A stretch of DNA of 64,000 nucleotides from Papaver somniferum (Eukaryota; Streptophyta; Magnoliopsida; Ranunculales; Papaveraceae), in assembly GCF_003573695.1 (NCBI RefSeq), contig NC_039368.1, positions 77,948,374 through 78,012,373 of the forward strand, written 5' to 3'. Below are positions 31,833 through 45,259 of the stretch, piece by piece. The translations under genes were made by a program, and so were the position numbers. The notes under the pieces are model-generated. The model searched no databases. It was not told the origin of the DNA and worked only from the letters and a program-made list of their open reading frames with translations. The number at the start of each line of letters is the position of its first letter. The first letter of the stretch is position 1.

Positions 31833-34275
31833 TGAAAAAGCGGGGGTTTAACAACACCAACCAATATTCCACTTAGCAATCTGTATTAGAGAATCAACTA
31901 GACAGTCAGACTCAATCTAGGTAAAAGTATCTCAAGGAGTTAATATCTATCTCTTGTTTTGATTTACTCGAGCTAATAAAAATCAGCGAGTCTTCAATCA
32001 AACACAAGGAATAACTTGGATGGTACCAAAGAACAATATCCAAGAATCAATCAATGAAAATAAACAAACTAAGGTTGGATATTCTAATTGATGATCTAAA
32101 TGCACACCTGTATTATTTCAATTATAAAGATAAAACAATATAATGCGGAAATAGAAATAACACATACACCAGAATTTTGTTAATGAGGAAACCGCAAATG
32201 CGGAAAACCCCGGGACCTAGTCCATATTGAACACACGCTGTATTAAGCCGCTACAGACACTATCCTACTTCAAGCTATCTTCCGACTGGACTTTAGTTGA
32301 ACTCCAATCAGTCTCCCACTGATCCAAGGTACAGTTATACTCCCTACGCCTCTGATCCCAGCAGGATACTGGGTACTTGATTCCCTTAACTGATCTCACC
32401 TACAACTAAGAGTTTCTACGACCCAAAATCGCAGGCTTTGACAATAAACAAATTTGTCTCACATAGACAAGTCTATCAAAGGATCAATCTGTCTCCCACA
32501 GATAAACTCTAAAAGTTTTTGTTCCGTATTTTGCTAATAATCAAGGTGAACATGAACCAATTGATAATCCGGTCTTATATTCCCGAGGAACAGCCTAGAG
32601 TTATCAATCACCTCACAACAATCTTAATCGTATGGTAGCGAAACAAGATGTTGCGGAATCACAAACAATGAGACGAAGATGTTTGTGATTACTTTTTATA
32701 TCTTGCCTATCGGAGATATCAATCTCAAACCAATCAATCTGATTTTACTCGTACGATAGAAGATGCAAGATCAGATCACACAACTACGATAAAAGTAGTA
32801 TCGGTCTGGCTTCACAATCCCAATGAAGTCTTTAATTCGTTAACCTGGTTTAAGAATAATAAAACCAAAGGTTAAGGAGAACCGACTCTAGTATGCAAAC
32901 TAGTATCACACGTAAGGTGTGGGGATTAGTTTTGCACAGATTCTAGAGTTCCCCTTATATAGTCTTTCAAATCAGGGTTTGCAATTAAGTTACCTTGGTA
33001 ACAAAGCAATCAATATCCATCGTTAGATGAAAACCTGATTTAGATTCAAGCTAATATTTCTCAACCGTTAGATCGAAAACTTAGCTTGTTATACACACTT
33101 GACAATGCACGCTTCTAGGTTTGTTAACCGTACCCAAACTTATGCACTTGTTGGTTCAACAATAGTTAACCAAATGGTTAGCCATATGACCTTTCCATAT
33201 CAACCATGTTCTTCTTCACCATAACTAGTTCAAATGACTTCAAATGAACTAGTTAGAGAGTTGTTCAATTGCAAGGAAATCTCATGTACTACACAAGGCA
33301 CAATTGAAGAAAATATGATTTGATTCACTCGAATCGGTTCATGAACTTTTATAGTCACGGTTTGCAAACTGCATTCCTTAGTCTTTTTAAGTTTAAGTTC
33401 ATAAATCATCTTCAGATATATAACCTTCTCAAGTTCACAGACTAGGTTCGTGGACTTAGGTTACCGGGCAGAGTTTACAAACTCCAGCATAAATTCTCGG
33501 GTATGAGAACTTCGCAAGTTCGCCGACTGAGTTCGCTGACTTAGCTTCACGCAAGTAGTTTTTCAACTCCAGCAGAAATTTTCGGGTTTGAGAACTTCGG
33601 CAGTTCGCGACTGAGTTCGCGGACTTGGCTCACGCCATTCTTCTGGTTCTCTTGATCAACAAAGTTCGCAAACTTTGGTTCATGGAATAGGACTTATACA
33701 TAAATGTGTTTCCACAACAATGCTTATGTCCACCATTGGTTATGTAATCTAAACTCTCATTTCAATCACTGAAACATTCTCAGAGGACGTTATATAGTTG
33801 TTACACCATTTCTCACAAAGCAATTTTCAAGATTATTGAAACATATCATGACTTTCGTCACATGGTAAAGATAAACTTGGTTAAAGCTAAAAGATTACCA
33901 ACTCATATTTCGAGATATAGATAGGCGAGGTATACTCGGCTCGAAATACCAAATGTGTATAATCAAAGTCTATATATATAGCATATGACTTCTTGTCTCA
34001 AAGAGTAGGAAATAGAGTAGATAGACTTTTGAGTGATAGATAAGTCCAAGTCTTCACATACCTTTTTATCGAGAAGTTACACCGGTTCCTTGAGTAGTTC
34101 TTCTACTTGTATGATGAATCTCCATGAAGTCCTTGAGCTCAACTACACTTTCTATCCTAGTCCGAGACTTATCTATAATAAACTAGAAATCAAGACTTAT
34201 AGTTTTGATCACTAACATTGACAAACATGCTTGACATAGCAACGCATGCGAGTTCGACCGAGCAATGCTCTAACA
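31833..34275 (-). repeat. 3' LTR of element B (2443 bp)
   Basis: On the minus strand it begins TGTTAGAGCATTGCTCGG after the polypurine tract and ends CCGCTTTTTCA at 31833. It contains a module with GTTCGCGGACTT-like near-palindromes (33440-33680) just upstream, in LTR sense, of the conserved AAGGAATGCAGTTTGCAAACC stretch. TATA box near 32955. Confidence 0.88.
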
Positions 34276-36783
34276 ATCTCCCCCTTTGTCAATTTTAGTG
34301 ACAAAACTATCAATACATATGGAATACAAAAAATATAAAGAAACTTTAGTAGCTCCTATTCCACATGTCTAATCTTCAACATTCCTAGAAATCTTCGTCA
34401 CTTCCAAGTACTCCAATGATCCCAAAGGTTGTAAGTTTAGCATCACCGCTGTTGAATATCCGTAGCTATAACAATGAGAAAGCATCGGTTTCGATCATTG
34501 TTATACAATGTCATAGTATTATTACACAGTGTCAAAGTTCAATTGTATCACAACTTGAATAATAATACTATGGTGATATGTATCACTCACCCTTAGTCAA
34601 TACTCCATCTCACATGGAAACCACTCCCCCTTACACAATGATCCGAAAACCATATTATTTGTAGTGTGAACTACATATTAATTCTCCCCCTTTTTGTCAA
34701 TAAAATTGGTAAAGGTACAAGAACGGGATCATAATGAAATTTCCGAGAGAGAAATTTCATGACAAAAGGAAAAATGCATACCAACTAATTTAGATGCAAT
34801 CATAAAGCCGAAGCTAAATGCATTCATCAAGGAGTTTAAAGATACAAGATAACCCCTCTAAAATTCTACAGCTGCACACCCCTCAAGATTCCATTAAGTA
34901 CAAGTTCAAAAGAACTCTCCCCCATTTGATGTCATTCCCGAAAGAAAAACAAGAGCGACCTTAATTTCGAAAGAAAAGAAGGATTTTTATTGGACACCAA
35001 AACCATAGGAATTATTTTTATATCGAAAAACTCAATCAAATTAATCACAAGTCTCATGATTAATTTAATCGGAATACGCAATCAAATTAAACACAAAAAG
35101 TGATCAATTCAATTGATTATGCTCAACATAAGAGAACTTATGGAGACACGAAAATACTCAACTAGATTAATTACAAGTGAACCCATAATTAATCTAATCG
35201 GAATACACAACCAAACTAATCACAAAAGTAATCAATTTAATTGTCATTTGTTTTGCTCGACATAAGAAATCTTACGGAGCAATAACTAAATAACCAAACA
35301 AGATGATTAATTTAGTTCAATATGATCGACATAACATATCTCACGGAACACCAACTAAGATAACAAATCAACTTGATTGTATAGTGCACACATAAGACAC
35401 ATTACAGAGCCTCACAATAATACATAATATGGATCAGGGATGATCAATACTGCGGAATACACAAGGATTCATTCTATTTTCCACCACTATTTGCATAACG
35501 ATATTAATAGACATAATCCTTGAAAACAAAGGGTTTTAACCTATCTTCCATCAAAGATTGACAATATAGGCTTAACTTTTGTATTTGTCAAAAGTCCATT
35601 CATTCTTTAATCAATACATGAATACCGATCACTAACGACTTTACTTTTGACAAGGTATGGGACTATCAAGTTCACGGACGTAAACACACTTATCCCATAA
35701 CAAATTGCAATATATAAAATCAAAAAGATTAAATACTGCAAAAATCATCTTCCAAACAGTTTTAGAATTTAAACCAAATAAACCTAAAAACATGAAGATG
35801 AAAACGTTGGACATAGCTATGTGTAATCAGAATAATGGCTATTCCAAACTCTAGTAATCCTTCTCAAAAGAAGAATAAATTCTCATAAGAAGTTTCCTAG
35901 GCATCAAGACAAACTCGTAATGCACATATAAGATGATTTGTCCTTTGAGGGTAGAATCAATCTTTTTCGCCCGGATTTATACCAAGAATAGCTACCAAAG
36001 GCGTATAAATAGATTTTCTTAAAAAAGAAGAACATACAAAGTCATTAACGACCATGCACTACAGTTCACATAAGATGATTGTGAAGATTCAAGAATCCCA
36101 TAAGAATGCATACTACTTCCTGTTCTTGAACTTCCTTCTTTGTGATTCACCAATAACATTCTTGTAAAATCTACAATGATCTTAGAATAGTAGTACTCCA
36201 ATAATACAAGTGCCAAGTCCAAGAGAAGTGGAACAAGTGCAACAAAACTAAGCAAAACACTCAAAAACAAGAGACAGGACAAATACCAATCTTACTCATC
36301 CAAATACAATAATTCACATATCCATTTTGAATAGAATTCAAAGATGAAGAGAATGCAAAAAGAATGAGGTCATTCCGAGTTCGGACGAAGAAGTTACAGC
36401 CAAAACAAGTTTACCGAATACCGACGTCAAGTATGCATACGGGTTTGCAAACGAATTTTCAAGTCCGCGAACTTAAACCCCTGGATTTTGATTTTAAAAT
36501 ATGTTATGTATACGTGCTAGGCCTACCATGAAGTCCAAACATCCCGAACTACTATTTTCAAACCTAAACTTTTAAGAACCTTAAACACATATCAAGTTAG
36601 GTAGAAAAGAACGATGAGAAAGGTAAGTGAATCATTATAAGTTCTCTAAACAAATAAAATCACAAATCTTGATCAAGTTTATAGACATACCTTTTTAGAT
36701 GAATCCAATTGAATTCTACAACCTTACCGAACATAATCTGTGCGCCCCAATTTTCGTGCTTCCCTCACTGTATACATAGCAGG
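34276..36783 (-). other. Non-coding 3' region of B with serial polypurine tracts
   Basis: Read on the minus strand, GGGGGAG-type tracts occur at 34276-34287 (next to the LTR), 34623-34632, 34683-34695 and 34914-34926, mirroring element A. At 35030-35410 there are three to four degenerate 80-125 bp repeats built on AATTAATC(ACAAG).. and CATAAGA..CTTACGGAGC. No credible gene; an 87-codon hydrophobic frame (36019-36282) has no homologue seen in A. Confidence 0.6.
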
Positions 36784-36788
36784 GCATT

Positions 36789-38520
36789 TGGTGTGGTTAG
36801 AAAAGACACACAAAAGACTTGCAAGTATACAAGGCCAAGTTTTAGTATAGAAAGTAAGCAAGGGATCATTCCACAGGGACTAGGTGTGTGTGAGTTGAAG
36901 TTTCCTAGATAGTTCTGAGCTAGTGACAGTGAAGCAAAGGGACAAAGGCAATGAGCCTAAGGCAGTGGCAAAGAATAAGAAAAACTTAACCAAAACAGAA
37001 CATGGGAGAGAAATTGTGGATGGGAATGAAGTGTATGGAGATGGATGAGAATTCCCTTCACCTAGCTAGTTCACCTAGGTTAAGTTTTTGTCATATGGCT
37101 AGTTAACTAACCTTACAGCCTTAGCTAACCCCTAGTATTGGCTGTCTGTTTAAGGCACAGGCAATCACAGGTCAACTAGGCAGTGGATTACTAACTAATG
37201 TAGCTGATTAACCCCTTAGAGCCACCACTGACCCCTAGCAGTAGTGGTCTTCTTACAGCACCACTAATCACAAGTCAGTTGGGCTTTTAGGAATCATGGA
37301 GATACACTGGTAGTCCATACCTGCTGTGGTAGCCCAACTAAAAGCCCAACACTGGCTAGTCCATTTGAAAAATCTACCCAAGAGGAACTGGCTAGTCCAG
37401 CCCTCATGGGGATACACTGGCTAGTCCAGGTATGCGTTATACAACAACCCAAGGTCTCAATTTATAGTTTCACACGTCTAACCCTAGAATCCCCAAAATA
37501 TCATAATTAGGGTTTCAAAGAAATCAAAATTAAATCATACCTACTTTCTGAAAACACTCAATAACGTCGACCCATTCTTCTATTGTGTCTTCTGTGTCTT
37601 CCCATGCCTTCAATTTGTCCATTGATGCCTACCAACTATTCTCTCCAATTTCACACACAAACGGCTAGGGTTTGGGGCGATGTGAAATTGAAAAGGCTAG
37701 TTGAGAGACATAGAGGTGATGATGGACTTAGGGTTGGTGGTAAGTGGAGTTAGTGGTGGTTGTGGTAGTGGCAGAGAGTTGGTGGCGGAGCAGGTGGTGG
37801 AAAAGGTGGTGGTATGGCGTCTGTAGAGGAATGGAGAAGATGGAGTCGATGGAAAGAAGGAGGGGAGTTTTTGGCTAGGGGTATAGGGTGTTCGATACTT
37901 GGGTGTTAGGCGGGTTCAGCGAGGTTTGATGATCTGCGACAAGGAGCGATGGATGGGAAGATGGTAGGTGGATCCAACGGCGATACGAAGGTAAGCGTGG
38001 AGCGACCGTCGGATGAAGGGATGTAGCAAAACGGACTACCCAAGATGGAGATGGGCGTTGCGATGTAAAGCAGGGGATTTGGAGTTTGATGTGCGATGAT
38101 GGAGCGACCGTAGGATGCTGAAATGCTTCGATCTGACGGCTGAAATCCGAGACGGGCTTGGATAGTGGAAATGTGTTTGAGTAAGGGTTTTGGGCCTTGG
38201 GTATGCCAAGCCCATATCTTCTTTAAGGACAATTCTTCTTCTTCAAGACCATTCCTAGCCTCTTGGTTTTGTGCACAACGTTCTTTGCGGCTTCCTTGCG
38301 TAACTCCTCCCGGCTTTTCACTACTTTTCTGCTCTATTCCGCTCCGCAATTCATCCAAACTTTATTTATTACCTAAAAATATAAAATTAAGTAAGAAAAA
38401 TATTTATTCTTGAAAACAATGAAAATACAGAATATGGGATAAAATGTAGAATTAATGCACAAAGGATGAGTTAAATTCCAACAAAAAGGGATAGAAATAT
38501 GCACTTTTTAGGACTCATCA
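36789..38520 (-). repeat. 3' LTR of C2 (1732 bp)
   Basis: On the minus strand it begins TGATGAGTCC and ends CTAACCACACCA. It contains a short cluster of ACTGGCTAGTCCA repeats (37300-37435, plus-strand reading). The polypurine tract AGGTTTGGGGGTATT is at 38521-38535. Confidence 0.92.
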
Positions 38521-38535
38521 AATACCCCCAAACCT

Positions 38536-39883
38536 GAATTTTACTTGTCCTCAAGTAAAACAAAACTAAGGAAATCCTACCTATACCACTGTCGCTGGTC
38601 TCTCGAATGCATTTAGCATATGCACTAAGCCTTTTAAACCACTAAGTGTCCCTAGTGGACGAGTGAAGTCTCGTGAAGGTTTGCTTAGAACGTACCTACA
38701 AAGTTCTAGGTCAAAATATAAGCTCATATTCCATCAAATGTGACATGTGCAAGTCAGTTTAAGCTCACAGCAAAATGGAGATGTCAATCTAGCTATCAAA
38801 GGCACAATCCTAGCACTGATAACAAATAAAGACATGTGATAAGAGTGTAAAGTGTATCTACACATGTTTCTAGAATGACCTGAAGTTATGACTACTAACC
38901 ACCAAGAGATAGTTTTTAGGCTAAGAACCGAATTCTAAGCCAAGCTAGCTGTCCGGCTTTACGAGAATTGTGAATGTTCACCCAATGAGTTGGTGATATT
39001 TCAGTTTACCCGCGTTATACATCGATGGATGCACCCTCCTTGCTTATTACAAGACTATTTACAACAAAAAGATAACTCTTTACATGACTCCTATTTACAT
39101 TGATTACTCTCTTTTATTTTTGGAACAAGAGAGAACTATTGTCTTTAACATGAAAAAACATGGAATAAATAAATACTTGATTTTTTTTATTTTTTTGTAA
39201 GAAATAACTTTGATCTTTACAACATAATGACACTTTTGATACATGAACAAAAAGAAAAACATAATTACATGACTCTTAGCAAGAGGTGGCCCTTATCGAA
39301 TGCATCCGGTCAAATTCTATGGTTGCTTTTCTTAACGTATCCTCCAACTTCTATCCCAGCCAACCAAAGAACAAGCTAGTCAAGTCTCATTCAGTATTCT
39401 AAAGTGATTGGCAATCTAACTTCCTATCAAACACCTTGAAGATCGAGGCTATACATGTATTGGTAGATCGTGCGCGTGCAAGTTTCTTATCACTATGTGA
39501 ATTGTGCTAGAATCAGGGTGCCTAAATATTTAGACTAAGACTCCTAATAATTACATATTTGCACAAGAGTCAACATTTCAAGGTAAATGAGCTCCATTTT
39601 TATGATTTTTTAATTTTTTAATTTTTTTTTTTGATTTTTGATTTTTTTTTTTTTTTTTTCAAAAAGGAAGAGTTCAAAATTTTCAATTATAGCATGTTAT
39701 CAAAGTATCTACTTTTCACCCCCAAACCTAAACTAAACATTGTCCTCAATGTTTCAAAAGATAGACATGATTATAACACATACCATGAGAACGATGCTAA
39801 GTGTAGAAAAAGGAAAGAGATTACCGGATATTGGCGAAAGCAAGTTTTGAACTCCATTATTCAAGGCAAAAATCCAACATATG
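38536..39883 (-). other. Non-coding 3' internal region of C2
   Basis: Collinear with 810-2167 of C1. It includes A/T homopolymers at 39600-39660 and a second polypurine-like tract, AGGTTTGGGGGTG on the minus strand, at 39717-39729. A third variant lies at about 40101-40113 inside gag. No gene. Confidence 0.65.
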
Positions 39884-41560
39884 TCAGCCGAGATCATATT
39901 GGATTAGCAAAATATATACAAAATGAACAAAAGGATTTTTAAAATTTTTATCTACTGGATTATATACAAAAAATTCACCATACACTAACAATCTAAAGAG
40001 TTGAGGATCAACCCAAAAGACGAAGTGTAGAAACATAGAAAGTTTCAAAACACAAAAATTGGACTTAAATGGGAGTGAGAGTGAAAAACCGAATGAATCA
40101 CCCCTAAACCTAAATTGTTCAACAGATTTACTTTTAAGCACAAAATCTTTTAATTTTATGGGTTCAGGATTCAAAAGGTCTAACTCATAATGGACTGTTT
40201 TCGGGATGGGCAAAGAAATGCATTCCAACTGTGGCTCTTTAAAAGTGTTATATTTTGAAGCAAAATAGTCCAAGAGGACTTGGGAGGCACACAGTTCCTA
40301 TCCTAGATTCGGAATTTTCAGAAAAGTTGGTTTAAAATTTTTGTTGCAAACCAAATCTAGGTTGGGTGGAATAATCTCGATTTGAGATTTAGGTAAGAAA
40401 GTGGGTACATCTAAATTATTTTCATGGGTACGATCAATAGTACCAACACATACTTTTCCTAAATCAGAAACAGGTAAAACATGCTCACATTCATCGAACA
40501 AAACATCAAGACCTAAATCAGTATCATGATTGTTCGAAGTACTCAAATCATCACCGGAAGAAATAACATTTTGTGACTTAGGCAAGGAATCAGACACATC
40601 AAATTCGTCCTCATGCATAATAAAATTAGTGTCTACAGAAGATTCAACTATTCCTATGTCATGTTCATCTTCACAGAAGAATTGTACAAGCCCCATATTA
40701 GAATCAAAAGCATATGAATTACAATGAGTATCAGAAGAAACAACATTCATGAAGGTTGAGGCTGAGAAGCCATATGTTATTGAACCAAAAGGTTCCACAA
40801 TATTTTCAGCAAAAACATGTTCTTCTAACATATCATTATCATCATAATCATCATCATGGTAACATGCATATTGATCCTCATTAAAAGTGGTGGTGTCCTT
40901 AGTCGATTCATGTTCCTCTAAATCAGTTTCATATTCAATATCATTTAGATGAATGGGACTGGACACTTCATTAGGGACAACATGCATTTCCTCATGAATT
41001 TCCTCCTTTTGTAGTTGAAGCAAAATCTGATCTAACTTCGCCTGAATGCGTGACATAGTTCTATCAGAATTTTGCTCACCGAGTCTGAGAGCTTCTACGG
41101 TGGAGTCTAAATTCATGGGAGTACAAAATTCTTCATGTTCAAATTGTGGTGAATGGTACATGTGTGCATGGTTATTAGGGTTTACAAAATATTGATCACA
41201 ACCTTCGAAAGGTTGATTATGGTCCCAATGACTACCAGCCTCACAATTTGTGGGCATTTCATAATTTGGATTTTCATGGTATCCCCTAGATTTCCTAAAT
41301 TCATGCAAAACATAGCAATATTCATCAGGGTGGTCTAAACCACCACAAAAGGTACAAACATGCATATTAGGTTGGCTAGGTTGATACATGGGTGAATAGT
41401 TATACGGGTTTGCATATTGAGGCTCATGACCTTGAAAAGGTCCATAATTATAATCCCTATAACTATTGACATCATGGTCTGTGGGAGGTTCATAAGGTGA
41501 ATCTTGCCCGTAAGCATCTCTAATAGATTTATTCCCAGAGGCAGACCAAAATCCAGACAT
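39884..41560 (-). pseudogene. Gag-like protein of C2, one in-frame stop
   Basis: Starts at 41560 and runs 420 codons to TAG at 40298-40300. The same frame then continues to 39884, and C1 has a Leu-Glu continuation at this place, so the stop is a lesion or a readthrough site; the full frame is about 558 codons. Near the N terminus is a zinc knuckle C69-x2-C72-x4-H77-x4-C82 (CTFCGGLDHPDEYC) in a region rich in Tyr, Asn and Pro. The middle is acidic with a coiled-coil-like piece (about residues 160-190), and the end has the FWVDPQLFRLLVYGEF block. I do not recognise a standard Gypsy capsid domain, so gag is inferred from position after the primer site and from the CCHC knuckle. Confidence 0.7.
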
Positions 41561-42633
41561 GTCTTTGTTTTATGAAATAATCACACAAATCACAAAAAAT
41601 TAAGGCCCAAGGGAGATGATAAAAATTTGGTTTAATTTGGGAGCAATTTTGGTTTTTGAAATTAGGAGCAAGCCCACATTGGTGGGAGAAATTGCTTTGT
41701 CAAGGGAAGGTGAACTAAGCCTACAATGTGTATGCAAACTGAAGCCCAATGTAGCTTTTGAAATAGCCTAACTGTTGCTTGTTTGGTCTGAGGCCCAGTT
41801 GGGCTTTCAAAAGTTCAGTCTAACACCCACAAGCCCACAAGCAATTAAACAAATCAGTCTAACACCACAAGCCCACAAGCAATTAAACAAATAAGCCCAC
41901 AAGAAATTAATTACAAACCCAACAGAAAAATGGAAAAAATTATTACAAGCCCACAAATTAAAAATGGAATCCCACAGGTTGGGTTCTCTTAATGGGTTTA
42001 GGCTTACTTGCTTAAGCACAGCCCAACTGCTCAGTTAGGTTGCAAAAGCCCAGTTGGGCTTTGGATCATCCTAAGCTTTGGCTTTTCTGAGGCCCAGTTG
42101 GGTATTTCAGTTACAAAGCCCGGTTGGGCTTTGTTATTTTTCAGCTGCTTGGAATCAGCCCAGTTGGGCTTTGATGGCTCAATTTAACACCAGGCAGCAG
42201 GGGTTGCAGCAGACTTGGCCTGGCACCAGCAGGAGGCAGCAGCAGCTCTATTTGGGCTTCACAGCAGCACAACAACACCAGAGGTTTGTTCTCAGCCTCA
42301 CAGCAAGGTCACAACAACAACAGCAGGGGCAACAGCTTCAGCAACAGGAGCAATTCAGCAGCAACAGGCTGCAACAGCAGCACCACAAGCACCTGGCAAC
42401 TCAGAGAAGAGGTTCAGTTCCCAGAATGATGCAGTTGAAGCAAAGGAGAAGAGATTATGCAAATGATGCAGATGCACTAGAGGTGGTACTAAGTTACAGC
42501 TACAGATGCAATATGCAAGATGAGTACACTAAGATGCTTATCAGAACTACACAGCAGGTATGAGTATGCAAAGAACAGCAAGAAAAACTTCAAAAACACG
42601 GCAGCCAAGTCCCCGGCAGCGGCGCCAAAAACT
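41561..42633 (-). other. Leader of C2 with inverted-repeat motifs
   Basis: About 1.07 kb between primer site and gag. It has five copies of an inverted motif, GCCCAGTTGGGC or one base off, at 41793, 42048, 42092, 42118 and 42158, plus direct repeats of CCCACAAGCAATTAAACAAAT (41837-41890). A CAG/CAA-rich stretch lies at 42195-42400; it could be read as polyglutamine on the plus strand but is antisense to the element, so I do not call it a gene. Confidence 0.6.
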
Positions 42634-44365
42634 TGGTGTGGTTAGAAAAGACACACAAAAGACTTGCAAGTATACAAGGCCAAGTTTTAGTATAGAAAGT
42701 AAGCAAGGGATCATTCCACAGGGACTAGGTGTGTGTGAGTTTAAGTTTCCTAGATAGTTCTGAGCTAGTGACAGTGAAGCAAAGGGACAAAGGCAATGAG
42801 CCTAAGGCAGTGGCAAAGAATAAGAAAAACTTAACCAAAACAGAACATGGGAGAGACATTGTGGATGGGAATGAAGTGTATGGAGATGGATGAGAATTCC
42901 CTTCACCTAGATAGTTCACCTATGTTAAGTTTTTGTCATATGGCTAGTTAACTAACCTTACAGCCTTAGCTAACCCCTAGTATTGGCTGTCTGTTTAAGG
43001 CACAGGCAATCACAGGTCAACTAGGCAGTGGATTACTAACCAATGTAGCTGATTAACCCCTTAGAGCCACCATTGACCCCTAGCATTAGTGGTCTTCTTA
43101 CAGCACCACTAATCACAAGTCAGTTGGGCTTTTAGGAATCATGGAGATACACTGGTAGTCCATACCTGCTGTGGTAGCCCAACTAAAAGCCCAACACTGG
43201 CTAGTCCATTTGAAAAATCTACCCAAGAGGAACTGGCTAGTCCAGCCCTCATGGGGATACACTGGCTAGTCCAGGTATGCGTTATACAACAACCCAAGGT
43301 CTCAATTTATAGTTTCACACGTCTAACCCTAGAATCCCCAAAATATCATAATTAGGGTTTCAAAGAAATCAAAATTAAATCATACCTACTTTCTGAAAAC
43401 ACTCAATAACGTCGACCCATTCTTCTATTGTGTCTTCTGTGTCTTCCCATGCCTTCAATTTGTCCATTGATGCCTACCAACTATTCTCTCCAATTTCACA
43501 CACAAACGGATAGGGTTTGGGGCGATGTGAAATTGAAAATGCTAGTTGAGAGACATAGAGGTGATGATGGACTTAGGGTTGGTGGTAAGTGGAGTTAGTG
43601 GTGGTTGTGGTAGTGGCAGAGAGTTGGTGGCGGAGCAGGTGGTGGAAAAGGTGGTGGTATGGCGTCTGTAGAGGAATGAAGAAGATGGAGTCGATGGAAA
43701 GAAGGAGGGGAGTTTTTGGCTAGGGGTATAGGGTGTTCGATACTTGGGTGTTAGGCGGGTTCAGCGAGGTTTGATGATCTGCGACAAGGAGCGATGGATG
43801 GGAAGATGGTAGGTGGATCCAACGGCGATACGAAGGTAAGCGTGGAGCGACCGTCGGATGAAGGGATGTAGCAAAACGGACGACCCAAGATGGAGATTGG
43901 CGTTGCGATGTAAAGCAGGGGATTTGGAGTTTGATGTGCGATGATGGAGCGACCGTAGGATGCTGAAATGCTTCGATCTGACGGCTGAAATCCGAGACGG
44001 GCTTGGATAGTGGAAATGTGTTTGAGTAAGGGTTTTGGGCCTTGGGTATGCCAAGCCCATATCTTCTTTAAGGAAAATTCTTCTTCTTCAAGACCATTCC
44101 TAGCCTCTTGGTTTTGTGCACAACGTTCTTCGCGGCTTCCTTGCGTAACTCCTCCCGGCTTTTCACTACTTTTCTGCTCTATTCCGCTCCGCAATTTATC
44201 CAAACTTTATTTATTACCTAAAAATATAAAATTAAGTAAGAAAAATATTTATTCTTGAAAACAATGAAAATACAGAATATGGGATAAAATGTAGAATTAA
44301 TGCACAAAGGATGAGTTAAATGCCAACAAAAAGGGATAGAAATATGCACTTTTTAGGACTCATCA
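42634..44365 (-). repeat. 5' LTR of C2 (1732 bp)
   Basis: Same length as the 3' copy with 16 counted substitutions. It lies next to the primer site at one end and the GCATT target duplication at the other. A TATA-like box on the minus strand is near 43308. Confidence 0.92.
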
Positions 44366-44398
44366 GCATTCCTTGGTGAGGATGCACTTACAACACAA

Positions 44399-45259
44399 TC
44401 AAGTTGTGCTGGGGTGAAAAATGTCTTGTTCACCACAATTGACCTTTGGATTATCATGAAAGGGATCACTTTTAGAGCCTTTCACATCCAATTCCATTTT
44501 TCCAAAAAACTTGTTAAGTTCCAACATCATAGGTACTGACTTCTCCATAGTCATGGAATTTTCTGGAAGATCATTCCTTTTCACACTCAAAGCATCATTA
44601 GCTTTCTTTGGTACCCATTTCTGAGTGCGTTTAGGAACAACCGGAACCTTCTTCTCATTACTCTCTTCAAGATTTCTCGGAAGAGAATTGGATTGACTAT
44701 TCTTTTGCACGTTAGTCTTTCTCCAATTGGGAGCATCAGATCTTTTCTTCGTCTTTACGAAGTTATCCTTTTGATAACCATTACGATTGTGAAAAGGCTT
44801 CGTATAATGTTTATAGGCAAATATAGGTTTATCACAACAACGATTCCTTTGCTTAAAGGTTGGAAAGTTACAACCTGTAATGTTAAGGGGATTAGCCTTA
44901 GCATGTGATCTTGGTTTCACAACTTCTTGTGATTCCCAAACAAGAACATCATGAAGTTTCTTATTCCTTATACGAAAACGACATCTCCTTTCCAGGTGAC
45001 CTTTATTTCCGCAATAGTGGCAAACATAAGGAATGTTCTTACCTCGATCCGTATGTGCTAACTTTGGAGGTTGATATTTTTTGCTCTTTCGAACCTTAAT
45101 TTCCGGTGAAGGTATTTCACTTTTTCCATCAGTGGAAGCCTTTTGTTGAGAATAATCACTAGCCTTGACAAATTTTAACTCTTTTCTAATACTTGGAGCA
45201 TCTATTCCCTTATAGCCCAATCCTCGTGTATCACAATGATTTTTACTTGCTCCTAGCAT
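44399..45259 (-). CDS. Gag C-terminal part with zinc knuckle (element B)
   Basis: A 286-codon frame. It opens with a GLGYKG block, as in Copia Gag just before the nucleocapsid. It then has a basic region with a CCHC knuckle at residues 80-93 (CHYCGNKGHLERRC), and later a KWVPKK block that in Sirevirus-type polyproteins lies shortly before the protease. After that the frame ends and no protease or integrase follows, so pol has been lost. It overlaps the upstream gag frame by 7 bp (45253-45259) in a different frame. The join lies after an A6 run, so it may be a programmed slip site or a simple indel. Role: RNA binding in the particle. Confidence 0.7.
   Translation of the reverse strand: MLGASKNHCDTRGLGYKGIDAPSIRKELKFVKASDYSQQKASTDGKSEIPSPEIKVRKSKKYQPPKLAHTDRGKNIPYVCHYCGNKGHLERRCRFRIRNKKLHDVLVWESQEVVKPRSHAKANPLNITGCNFPTFKQRNRCCDKPIFAYKHYTKPFHNRNGYQKDNFVKTKKRSDAPNWRKTNVQKNSQSNSLPRNLEESNEKKVPVVPKRTQKWVPKKANDALSVKRNDLPENSMTMEKSVPMMLELNKFFGKMELDVKGSKSDPFHDNPKVNCGEQDIFHPSTT

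Larger units (their letters stand above)
36789..44365 (-). mobile_element. Young Gypsy-like gag-only retrotransposon C2 (7577 bp)
   Basis: Complete minus-strand element with exact 5-bp duplication GCATT (36784-36788 and 44366-44370) inside element B. LTRs are 36789-38520 and 42634-44365, both 1732 bp, and I count 16 substitutions and no gap between them (about 0.9 percent). The primer site on the minus strand is TGGCGCCGCTGCCGGGGA (42610-42627), a type common in plant Ty3/Gypsy elements. The only coding is a gag-like frame (39884-41560). A 1.07-kb leader precedes it and 1.36 kb without genes follows. It matches C1 in layout. Replication would need pol proteins from a related element. Confidence 0.94.

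Noticed and set aside
37906..38358. 150-codon frame present in both C2 LTRs (also 43751-44203)
   Set aside because: The two copies are identical because the LTRs are 99 percent identical. The diverged C1 LTR has no equivalent, so there is no evidence of selection for protein.
42078..42563. Plus-strand 161-codon Gln-rich frame
   Set aside because: It runs antisense through the leader of C2 and owes its glutamines to a CAG/CAA-rich tract. No domain.
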